Assembly: GCF_900115595.1 (NCBI RefSeq)
Contig: NZ_FOXA01000015.1
Location: 1-63,067 of the forward strand
Direction of reading: 5' to 3'
Length of the DNA: 63,067 nt
Source of the DNA: Tranquillimonas alkanivorans
GTDB taxonomy: Bacteria > Pseudomonadota > Alphaproteobacteria > Rhodobacterales > Rhodobacteraceae
How positions within the stretch are numbered: position 1 is the stretch's first letter; each line of letters begins with the position of its first letter. The notes beneath the pieces are model-generated. The model was not told where the DNA came from. It saw nothing but the letters and a program-made list of their open reading frames with translations, and searched no databases. This document shows positions 40,402 through 47,080 of the stretch, piece by piece. Made by a program: the position numbers and the translations under genes.

Positions 40402-41817
40402 ATGAGAGATTGCTGCACTCCCAAGGGTGGCGCCTACGACCTTGCCGTGATCGGCGCCGGCTCAGCCGGATTCTCGGCCGCCATCACCGCTGCCGAGGCC
40501 GGGGCCCGGGTCGCCCTGATCGGTGACGGAACCATTGGTGGCACCTGCGTCAACGTGGGCTGCGTTCCCTCCAAGGCGCTGATCCGCGCGGTGGAAGGCC
40601 TGCACCATGCGCGCACGGCCAACCGGTTCGACGGGATCGAGGGCGAGGCCCGCGTTACCGACTGGGCCGGGACGGTGGCACAGAAGCAGGCGCTGGTGGA
40701 TGAGCTGCGCGCGGCAAAATACGCCGATGTGCTGCCACGGCACGACAACGTTGACTACATCGAGGGCTGCGCCCGGTTCGACGACGAGGGCCGGCTGACC
40801 GTGAACGGCTCAGCCTTTCCGGCGATGAAGTTCATCATCGCGACCGGCTCCCGGCCGCATGTGCCGGCAATCCCCGGTATCGAGGCGGTCGACGCCCTCG
40901 ACAGCACTTCGGCGCTGGAGATGACCGCGCTGCCTGCCTCTCTGCTGGTCCTCGGCGCGGGCTACATCGGCGTGGAGTTGGCCCAGCTCTTCGCCCGTGC
41001 CGGCGTCGCGGTGACGCTGGTCAGCCGCAGGGGCGTGCTTCCGGAGGCCGAGCCGGAGATCTCCGAGGCGCTGGAGAGCTACCTTGCTGAGGAGGGCATC
41101 CGCCTTGCGCGCGTCTCAGGCTACGAGAGCGTGGCACGCAATGTTGATTCCGTGCGCCTGACCGCCTTGGACGGAGAAGATTTCGGCGCCGAGCGGCTGC
41201 TGCTCGCCACCGGCCGAGTGCCGAACAGCGACGGGCTGAACCTCGGTGCCGCCGGGATCGAAACTGACGCGCGAGGCGGGATCGTCGTCAACGCGCAGAT
41301 GCGCACCGCCAACCCAAAGGTCTGGGCCGCGGGCGATGTGACCGGGCGCGACCAGTTCGTTTACATGGCGGCCTATGGCGCCAAGATCGCCGCCCGGAAC
41401 GCGGTGGCCGGTGAGACGCGCACCTATGACAACGGGACGATGCCTTGGGTGGTATTCTCCGACCCGCAGGTGGCGGGCGTGGGCCTGAGCGAGGCGCAGG
41501 CCCGCGCTGCGGGGCACGAGGTCGTCACCTCGGTCCTGCCGCTCGACGCCGTGCCGCGCGCGCTGGCGGCCCGCGATACGCGTGGGCTGATCAAGCTGGT
41601 GGCCGAGGCAGGCAGCAAGCGACTGCTGGGCGCTCAGAACCTCGCCCCCGAGGGCGCCGACAGCATCCAGACCGCGGCGATGGCGCTCAAGGCGGGGCTC
41701 ACCTACGAGGAGCTGGGCGACACCATCATGCCCTACCTCACCACCGTCGAAGGGCTGAAGCTCGCCGCGCAAACCTTCGAGAAAGACGTGGCTGCTCTCA
41801 GCTGCTGCGCCGGTTGA
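40402..41817 (+). CDS. merA: Mercuric ion reductase MerA
   Basis: A 471-aa NADPH-dependent flavoenzyme that reduces Hg(II) to volatile Hg(0) in the cytoplasm. FAD site VIGAGSAGFSAA (about 16-27), active-site pair Cys49/Cys54 (GGTCVNVGCVPSK), NADPH site LVLGAGYIGVELA, the second FAD block WAAGDVT, and the C-terminal vicinal cysteines Cys468-Cys469 of the other subunit (LSCCAG). The N-terminal HMA domain of long MerA proteins is missing; only a short MRDCC start remains. Short MerA forms are common in alphaproteobacteria. Confidence 0.92.
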   Translation: MRDCCTPKGGAYDLAVIGAGSAGFSAAITAAEAGARVALIGDGTIGGTCVNVGCVPSKALIRAVEGLHHARTANRFDGIEGEARVTDWAGTVAQKQALVDELRAAKYADVLPRHDNVDYIEGCARFDDEGRLTVNGSAFPAMKFIIATGSRPHVPAIPGIEAVDALDSTSALEMTALPASLLVLGAGYIGVELAQLFARAGVAVTLVSRRGVLPEAEPEISEALESYLAEEGIRLARVSGYESVARNVDSVRLTALDGEDFGAERLLLATGRVPNSDGLNLGAAGIETDARGGIVVNAQMRTANPKVWAAGDVTGRDQFVYMAAYGAKIAARNAVAGETRTYDNGTMPWVVFSDPQVAGVGLSEAQARAAGHEVVTSVLPLDAVPRALAARDTRGLIKLVAEAGSKRLLGAQNLAPEGADSIQTAAMALKAGLTYEELGDTIMPYLTTVEGLKLAAQTFEKDVAALSCCAG

Positions 41818-41828
41818 AAGGAGACCTC

Positions 41829-43175
41829 ATGACCGCCACGCTCGACCTGATCGTCATCGGTGCCGGCATGGCCGGGATCACCGCCGCGAAGAAATGCAGC
41901 AAGGCCGGCTGGTCCGTCGCCATAGTCGACGAACTCCCTTATGGCGGCACCTGCGCGCTTAGGGGGTGCGATCCCAAGAAGATGCTTCGCGCCGGAGCCG
42001 AGGCGATCGAGGCCGCAAGGCGACTGTCCGGCAAAGGCATCACAGGGGAGCCCCGGATCAACTGGCCGGAGCTCATGAAGCACAAGGAGAGCTTCACCGA
42101 CCCCGTGCCCGAGAGCATGGAGGCTGGGCTGAAAGAGGCCGGGGTGCGACCGTTGCACGGCCGGGCCCGCTTCACCGCCGAGGACCGGATCGAAATCGAG
42201 GGTCAGGGCGAGATTGCCTTCCGCCATGCGCTGATCGCCACTGGGGCGAAGCCGCGGCTTCTGGAGTTCCCCGGCGCCGAGAAGCTGATCGACAGCACCG
42301 ACTTCCTGAACCTCGCCGAGCTGCCCCAACGGATCACCTTCGTCGGCGGCGGCTACATCTCCTTCGAGTTCGCGCATATCGCGGCACGCGCCGGGGCACA
42401 GGTGACGATCCTCGACCGCCGCACACGGCAGCTGAAGATGTTCGATCCGGACCTTGTCGACATGCTGCTGGACCGTAGCCGCGCCGCCGGGATCGAGATC
42501 ATCGACGAGGCCGCGATCGAGCGGGTCGAGGATGCGGATGGGGCGCACCGCGTGGTCTATCGGACGGCGGACAAGAGCCACACCGTCGAGGCCGATCTCG
42601 TTGTGCACGGCGCGGGGCGGGTGCCCTCGATCGACCATCTCGAGCTCGGTGCCGCGGGCATTGAGACCGAGCAAGGCGGCGTGAAGGTCACGCCCTGGCT
42701 TCAATCGCCGTCAAGTCCGCGCATCTTCGCGGCCGGCGACGCCGCCGCCTCGCCCGGCAAGCCGCTGACCCCGGTGGCGGTGTTCGAAGGCAAGATCGCC
42801 GTGTCGAACATGCTCACGGAAAAGCGGACAGAGCCCGATTACACTGGCGTGCCGAGTGTGGTCTTCACCATCCCAGAACTGGCGCGGGTCGGCATGCTTG
42901 AAGAGGAAGCGCGCGCGAGGGGTGACGTCGAGGTGCGTTTCACCGATACCTCTGGCTGGTTCTCGCAAAAGCGTCTTGGCGAAAGCCATGCAGGCGTGAA
43001 AGTAATCACCGCCAAGGACGGCAAGATCCTGGGCGCGCACATGTTCGGACCCGATTACGCCGAGCTGATCAATATCTTCTCACTGGCGATCAAGCTCGGG
43101 CTGACGGCAGCACAGGTGAAGACTATGCCGGCAGCCTACCCGACGGGGGCATCCGACATCGGATCGCTTTTCTGA
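41829..43175 (+). CDS. NAD(P)/FAD-dependent disulfide oxidoreductase in mer operon
   Basis: A 448-aa class I pyridine nucleotide-disulfide oxidoreductase, like glutathione reductase or dihydrolipoyl dehydrogenase. FAD site VIGAGMAGITAA, redox pair Cys42/Cys47 (GGTCALRGCDPKK), second dinucleotide site FVGGGYISFEFA, and FAAGDAA. The C-terminal dimer domain ends with PAAYPTGASDIGSLF in place of the usual HPT-E, so the His-Glu pair is replaced by a Tyr-Pro-Thr segment. It starts 11 nt after merA behind AAAGGAG, so it belongs to the operon. It may restore thiols under mercury stress (inference). Confidence 0.8.
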   Translation: MTATLDLIVIGAGMAGITAAKKCSKAGWSVAIVDELPYGGTCALRGCDPKKMLRAGAEAIEAARRLSGKGITGEPRINWPELMKHKESFTDPVPESMEAGLKEAGVRPLHGRARFTAEDRIEIEGQGEIAFRHALIATGAKPRLLEFPGAEKLIDSTDFLNLAELPQRITFVGGGYISFEFAHIAARAGAQVTILDRRTRQLKMFDPDLVDMLLDRSRAAGIEIIDEAAIERVEDADGAHRVVYRTADKSHTVEADLVVHGAGRVPSIDHLELGAAGIETEQGGVKVTPWLQSPSSPRIFAAGDAAASPGKPLTPVAVFEGKIAVSNMLTEKRTEPDYTGVPSVVFTIPELARVGMLEEEARARGDVEVRFTDTSGWFSQKRLGESHAGVKVITAKDGKILGAHMFGPDYAELINIFSLAIKLGLTAAQVKTMPAAYPTGASDIGSLF

Positions 43176-43262
43176 GCCCTGCCCGTCTTCGCCCGTAGAG
43201 ATCGGCGCAGAAAGGCGCGATAAGAATGTTCAGAGCCGGGAAACTAACCGTTTCCCGGCGCC

Positions 43263-43305
43263 GTGTCCCAAAACCCGGAATGAGCCAAGCGCCAACTCCG
43301 GGGCC
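43263..43305 (-). repeat. Right terminal inverted repeat
   Basis: Inverted partner of 36288-36329; 34 of the outer and inner positions agree apart from three substitutions, and the internal decamer is in the opposite relative orientation. Confidence 0.65.
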
Positions 43306-43442
43306 TTTTGCGAGGTGGTCAGGTCGAGCGTGCCTGAGCGCCTGATACCCGGGAGATATGGGCGCGCCCGGTTGGGAGAAGCCCGCAGCCGGAAGATTCC
43401 CGATCCTCATTCAGCCCGGTCGGCCCCCTGCCCCGAAGAGCA

Positions 43443-43480
43443 GATCGGCCCCGCCTTGATGCGGGCCGATCCACCCTTCG
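43443..43480 (+). promoter_or_regulatory. Covarying hairpin leader, copy C
   Basis: Outer stem GATCGG/CCGATC, one bulged C on the left, inner CCCGC/GCGGG with loop CTTGAT, then CACCCTTCGG. The stem ends 45 nt before the ATG at 43516. Confidence 0.65.
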
Positions 43481-43515
43481 GCGCATTCATTCACGCCAGG
43501 TTCACGAGGTACATC

Positions 43516-44382
43516 ATGACCGACACGACCACTCCCCGAGTCACCGACGCCGTCTCCCCCAAGCAGTGGGTCGAGAGCACCGACAGCGTCATCACGCGCA
43601 CCTACGAGACCCACGAGATCCGCGGGACGCTCGAGATCACCGAGCGCCGCAGCGACGGCATCCTCAAGAAGATCGAGGTCAAGGTCGACCTGCCCACCGG
43701 CGAACTGACGGCCTCCTGCTGGTGCAAGCCGATCGCGGGCCACGACCGCCGGGGCGAATGGTCGGTGATCGGTCACCCGCGCTCGCGCACCGCGGATCAG
43801 GCCAAGGACGCGCTCCGCGCCATCGCGATCCTGCAGAGCACGGTTCACCTCATCCCCTGGCACGAGGTGCCGCTCGGCGGCGTCCAGGCAACGCTTCCCG
43901 ACCGGATGGCGCTTGTCGAGGAGGTGATCCCGGAGACGGCGGAGCTGGACCCCCGGGTGTTCGACTTCTTCGCGATCGCCTTCGCCCAGTTCGCCTACAA
44001 GCTTGACTGGAAAAAGCGCATGGAGAGGAAGGCCGACGCGGAGGGCGTGATCAACAAGGCCCGCAAGAAGCTCTTCGACGCGCTCCCCACGGGAACCGTG
44101 CTGTTCTCGACCCAGTACCACCTTCACTCCGAGCCCCTCATCGGCGTGATCAGTGAGGAGCGCGGCGGCCGAACCAAGCGCACGCTCCGATTTCCGCAGG
44201 ACCTGAACCCGCGTCATTATCGGGCGGGCGAAGTTCAGGATCTCGATATCCACGCCCGGAACGCGTTCCGCCTGCTGCTGGAGGGCAATGCGGGCGAGCT
44301 GGAGCACCTGAGCGCCCACAAGCGCCTGTCGCTCCTCAAGAGCAACGAGGGGTTGGCGGAGGCGTTCGCAGAGCTTGCCTGA
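43516..44382 (+). CDS. Paralogous family protein 1 (unknown function)
   Basis: A 288-aa soluble protein; CACGAGG precedes the ATG at 43516. The N-terminal third is beta-rich (GTLEITERRSDGILKKIEVKV); a conserved IPWHEVPL follows. The C-terminal half has KKLFDALPTGTVLFST, GVISEERGGRTKRT, FPQDLNPRHY and LSAHKRLSLLKSN, all shared with the next gene. No catalytic motif is recognised; VLFST ... GVIS may form a nucleotide-binding-like core. It carries the hairpin leader. Confidence 0.65.
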   Translation: MTDTTTPRVTDAVSPKQWVESTDSVITRTYETHEIRGTLEITERRSDGILKKIEVKVDLPTGELTASCWCKPIAGHDRRGEWSVIGHPRSRTADQAKDALRAIAILQSTVHLIPWHEVPLGGVQATLPDRMALVEEVIPETAELDPRVFDFFAIAFAQFAYKLDWKKRMERKADAEGVINKARKKLFDALPTGTVLFSTQYHLHSEPLIGVISEERGGRTKRTLRFPQDLNPRHYRAGEVQDLDIHARNAFRLLLEGNAGELEHLSAHKRLSLLKSNEGLAEAFAELA

Positions 44383-44430
44383 CGAGGCACCGTGCGGCTC
44401 GGGCGGCATCCGCCCTCCGAGCCGCCGGCT

Positions 44431-44500
44431 CTCCCTGTCTGTCTTTCGCACCGGTGGAGGGACCGGCCCCGCAGAAATGCGGGCCGATCCATCCCCCGGC
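44431..44500 (+). promoter_or_regulatory. Pyrimidine tract and hairpin leader, copy D
   Basis: CTGTCTGTCTTTCGCACC, then outer GGACCGG/CCGATCC (one mismatch), left bulge, inner CCCGCA/TGCGGG capped by a GAAA tetraloop, then CATCCCCCGG. The stem ends at 44490, 45 nt before the ATG at 44535. Confidence 0.65.
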
Positions 44501-44534
44501 CCGGATGGCAATCCGGACAGAAAGGGCTCTTCCG

Positions 44535-45392
44535 ATGAATGACACGATGACACGGACCGACGGCAAGATGGTCGGCTGGCAATTCCTTGACTCCGTGGTC
44601 TCGAAGACCACGCTCTACTCGGGCGAAGCGGTAGTCACGCTGGAGACGGACCGGACGGACGGGGAGCTGCAAGTGCTCTCGCTCTCGATCGGCGGGATGG
44701 GCAACTGGTCCGGAGCCCTCTGGGTGACGATCCACCCACAGGTCGAGGGCTCCATCAAAGGAGCCTACCGGGACTACAGGCCGGGCGGATCCGCCAGCGA
44801 GCAGATGCTCTCCGACGCCCAGCTCTTCGTGCGGACGCTCGCCGAGATCGACAGCGTGATCCCTTGGGGCGAACTCCCCGATACGACAGCAATCGATGTC
44901 GGCACGGGACTGAAGGCGCAGATGGTCAGCGAGGTCCCGTACTTCTTCGAACTCGACGACAGGCTCCAGGGCCTCACGGCGTTCGCCTTCGCGAACTTGG
45001 CCTCCCGGGCCCTCCATTGCCGCAAGGACGAGGAGAGGAAGCGCATACGGGACGCGGCCAATCGGAAGCGCAAGAAGCTGTTCGACGCTCTGCCCGCCGG
45101 GGCCGTCCTGTTCTCGACGACCCGCATCGCACGGGAAGATGCTGCCATCATCGGTGTCATCTCCGCGGAGCGCGGCAGTCGCACCAAGCGCACGATGCAT
45201 TACCCCGAGGACTTGAACCCCCGGAGCTGCCTGGCCGGAGGGAGTGATGACCTGGACATCTACGCCCGGGACGCGTTCCAACTCCTGACGGAGGCGAGTG
45301 CCGCCGAACTCAAGCACTTGAGTGCCCACAAGCGCCTTCACCTCTCCCAGGTGAACAAGGGCCTCGAGGACCGCTTCCTCGAGTTGGCCTGA
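44535..45392 (+). CDS. Paralogous family protein 2 (unknown function)
   Basis: A 285-aa protein clearly related to the one at 43516: VIPWGELPD, KKLFDALPAGAVLFST, GVISAERGSRTKRT, YPEDLNPRS, LDIYARDAFQLL and LSAHKRLHLSQVN occupy the same places. The first 90 residues are more divergent. AGAAAGGG precedes the ATG. Duplication included the leader, which is nearly the same as that of the next copy. Confidence 0.65.
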   Translation: MNDTMTRTDGKMVGWQFLDSVVSKTTLYSGEAVVTLETDRTDGELQVLSLSIGGMGNWSGALWVTIHPQVEGSIKGAYRDYRPGGSASEQMLSDAQLFVRTLAEIDSVIPWGELPDTTAIDVGTGLKAQMVSEVPYFFELDDRLQGLTAFAFANLASRALHCRKDEERKRIRDAANRKRKKLFDALPAGAVLFSTTRIAREDAAIIGVISAERGSRTKRTMHYPEDLNPRSCLAGGSDDLDIYARDAFQLLTEASAAELKHLSAHKRLHLSQVNKGLEDRFLELA

Positions 45393-45404
45393 GGCCGCCT
45401 CACA

Positions 45405-45487
45405 TCAGACAGGCAGGCTGTCTGTCTGTCTTTCGCACCGAGGAACGGACCGGCCCCGCAGCGATGCGGGCCGGCCCATCCCCCGGC
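45405..45487 (+). promoter_or_regulatory. CAG/CTG tract and hairpin leader, copy E
   Basis: CAGACAGGCAGGCTGTCTGTCTG (itself foldable) and TTTCGCACC, then outer GGACCGG/CCGGCCC (one mismatch), left bulge, inner CCCGCA/TGCGGG with a GCGA tetraloop, then CATCCCCCGG. The stem ends at 45477, 43 nt before the ATG at 45520. Confidence 0.65.
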
Positions 45488-45519
45488 CCGGAGGCTTTTC
45501 GCATAGAAAGGGTGTTCGG

Positions 45520-45852
45520 ATGAGCGACATGACACTGCAGGCACCAGGCAACTCAGATACCTGGCAGAGAGAACATAGCACGACGATGCAGGCCGACCTC
45601 GCCCGGGGCGAAGTCTCCGTGCAACTGAAAGAAAACCGTGACGAAGGCGCCTTGCGCACGGTCGAGGTAACCATCAGGCAAGCCTCCGACTACGGCCGCC
45701 AGATGAGGATCATCGGCTACCCCGAGGGGCGCCCTTACGGCGCATATAGTGCGCTTGGCTCGGCATGCCCGACAGCATCAACGCGCAATGCCTCGACAGG
45801 GAGGTGCAGCGGCTCGTCGAGGACCGGAAACGGCAACGTCAACAGCGGTTGA
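45520..45852 (+). pseudogene. Truncated third paralog
   Basis: The first about 76 codons match the family N-terminus in style (GEVSVQLKENRDEGALRTVEVTI, IIGYPEGRPYGAYS). After about 45745 the frame continues into unrelated sequence that is coded in another frame. The gene has therefore lost its C-terminal three quarters at the left border of the inserted island. It still has a full leader and ribosome site. Confidence 0.6.
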
Positions 45853-46233
45853 TCGCGGCACTGCCTGGCGAAAGTCGGGCTGCGGTGAAGGAGATCGGCG
45901 CAATGGTCGAGACCGCGGTGCTACTCTACCTCGGCGAGGAGCTTGAAGGCCTTCGGAAGAAGGCCGGACAGAAGGTTGCGGCTCAGGACATCGATCTCGG
46001 CCATCAGCGCGCAGATCCGCGACCTGCTGTCGAAGATCGATCACATGGCAGCGGAGATCGCTGACCTCGGCAATGCCAAGCTCGAAGGCGAGGAGCAACT
46101 GGCGCAGGCCAATGCCGAGAAAGACGCGTGGAAGGCACGGGTCGCTGACCTTGAGAAGGAACAGAATTTCCGTTCCCAGATGCTCGCACTGATGAAAGAG
46201 ACGCTTGAGCAAAAGCCGCCGGCGGCCGAGTAG
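45765..46233 (+). pseudogene. Coiled-coil protein gene with a frameshift
   Basis: Two overlapping frames make sense only when joined: MPDSINAQCLDREVQRLVEDRKRQ to about VAAQD (from the ATG at 45765), then, one base out of phase near 45985-45995, ISAQIRDLLSKIDHMAAEIADL to the stop at 46233. The joined product (about 155 aa) would be helical, with a heptad-rich C-terminus (EEQLAQANAEKDAWKARVADLEKEQ). The inverted GCGCA-tatag-TGCGC just upstream (45740-45754) may be an operator. It resembles KfrA/MobC-sized plasmid proteins in general form only. Confidence 0.45.
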
Positions 46234-46261
46234 CCACTCCGCCCTTCGGATGGGGTTCCGG

Positions 46262-47080
46262 TCAACTCTGATGCCCCGCGAGGACTCGTTCGCGGTGCCA
46301 GGCCAGCGGCGCGGCATGATCCTGGGCAAGGGCGAGGATCGGTGCGGTGGTCAGGGCGAGGGCCCTCGCGCCGGCCTTCGACAAATTGGGGGATGCGACG
46401 GCCCGGCCTTCGGCATCGAAGCCGACGAGGAAGGCGTCGAAGGCGGCGTCCCAGTGGGCGGCCAGCAGCAGGCCGTTGAAGACGTCGAGGCGCTGGCCGT
46501 CGCTCTTGCACTCGGCCCAGGGGACGATGTGGCTGGCGCGCAGCAGGGCGCGGTCCGTGATGCCGGTCAGTGGGCAGCGGCCACCCCAATAGTCGTTGAG
46601 GGCGGCGCGGAAGGTGTTCTGGCCGACGCGGAGGCGAACCTGGGCCTCGCGGGTGGTGGCGCGGGTCGGATCGAGGTCCTGCGAGGCGGGGCCGGACCAA
46701 GACTGGCCTTCCCGTTTCAGCTCGGCCTTGAAGGTGGCCTCGGGAGCGTCCGGCAGGGCGCGGAAGAGGTGCCAGGCGCGCAGGCAGGCTGTGCGCAGCT
46801 CGGCAAGGGTCTCGAACCGCAGATGGTCGGCCTCGGGGGCGCCCAGTCCCTCCTCGGCCAGACGGCGCAGGACGCGGGGGATGGTGCGCAGGGCATAGCC
46901 GGGCGGCGCGATGGCGAGGGCGATCTGTCCGGGAGCGTTCTGCGAGCGGAGGGTCATCCAGGGCGGATCGTCGAGCGCGGCGGGGATCGTGCCCTCGGGT
47001 TGGAGCGTCCAGCCGCCGTCGTAGCCTGCCTTTTGCAGGATCAGCCGTGCCGGGCCGGAGGGGGCGAGGTCGAAGCTCAC
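46262..47080 (-). CDS. HNH endonuclease
   Basis: A 272-aa protein whose C-terminal part is an HNH nuclease of the HNH_2 type: GGRCPLTGITDRALLRASHIVPW (Cys, His), then RLDVFNGLLLAAHWDAAFD (Asn, His). The N-terminal 130 residues look like a target- or partner-binding domain. Its start overlaps the stop of the methylase gene by 4 nt, so it is the last gene of the coupled defence operon. HNH enzymes with this core are common as restriction nucleases next to adenine methylases. Confidence 0.8.
   Translation of the reverse strand: MSFDLAPSGPARLILQKAGYDGGWTLQPEGTIPAALDDPPWMTLRSQNAPGQIALAIAPPGYALRTIPRVLRRLAEEGLGAPEADHLRFETLAELRTACLRAWHLFRALPDAPEATFKAELKREGQSWSGPASQDLDPTRATTREAQVRLRVGQNTFRAALNDYWGGRCPLTGITDRALLRASHIVPWAECKSDGQRLDVFNGLLLAAHWDAAFDAFLVGFDAEGRAVASPNLSKAGARALALTTAPILALAQDHAAPLAWHRERVLAGHQS

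Larger units (their letters stand above)
36288..43305. mobile_element. Mercury-resistance transposon (about 7.0 kb)
   Basis: The boundaries are set by imperfect inverted repeats at 36288-36329 and 43263-43305 that share GGCCCCGGAG outside and GGCTCRTTCCGGG...TGGGACAC inside. Content: a transposase-like protein (36543-38909), divergent merR, then merT, merP, merF, merA and a second disulfide reductase. No Tn3-family transposase, resolvase or res site is visible, so this is not a Tn21/Tn501-type element. I see no clear target duplication next to the repeats. Confidence 0.65.
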
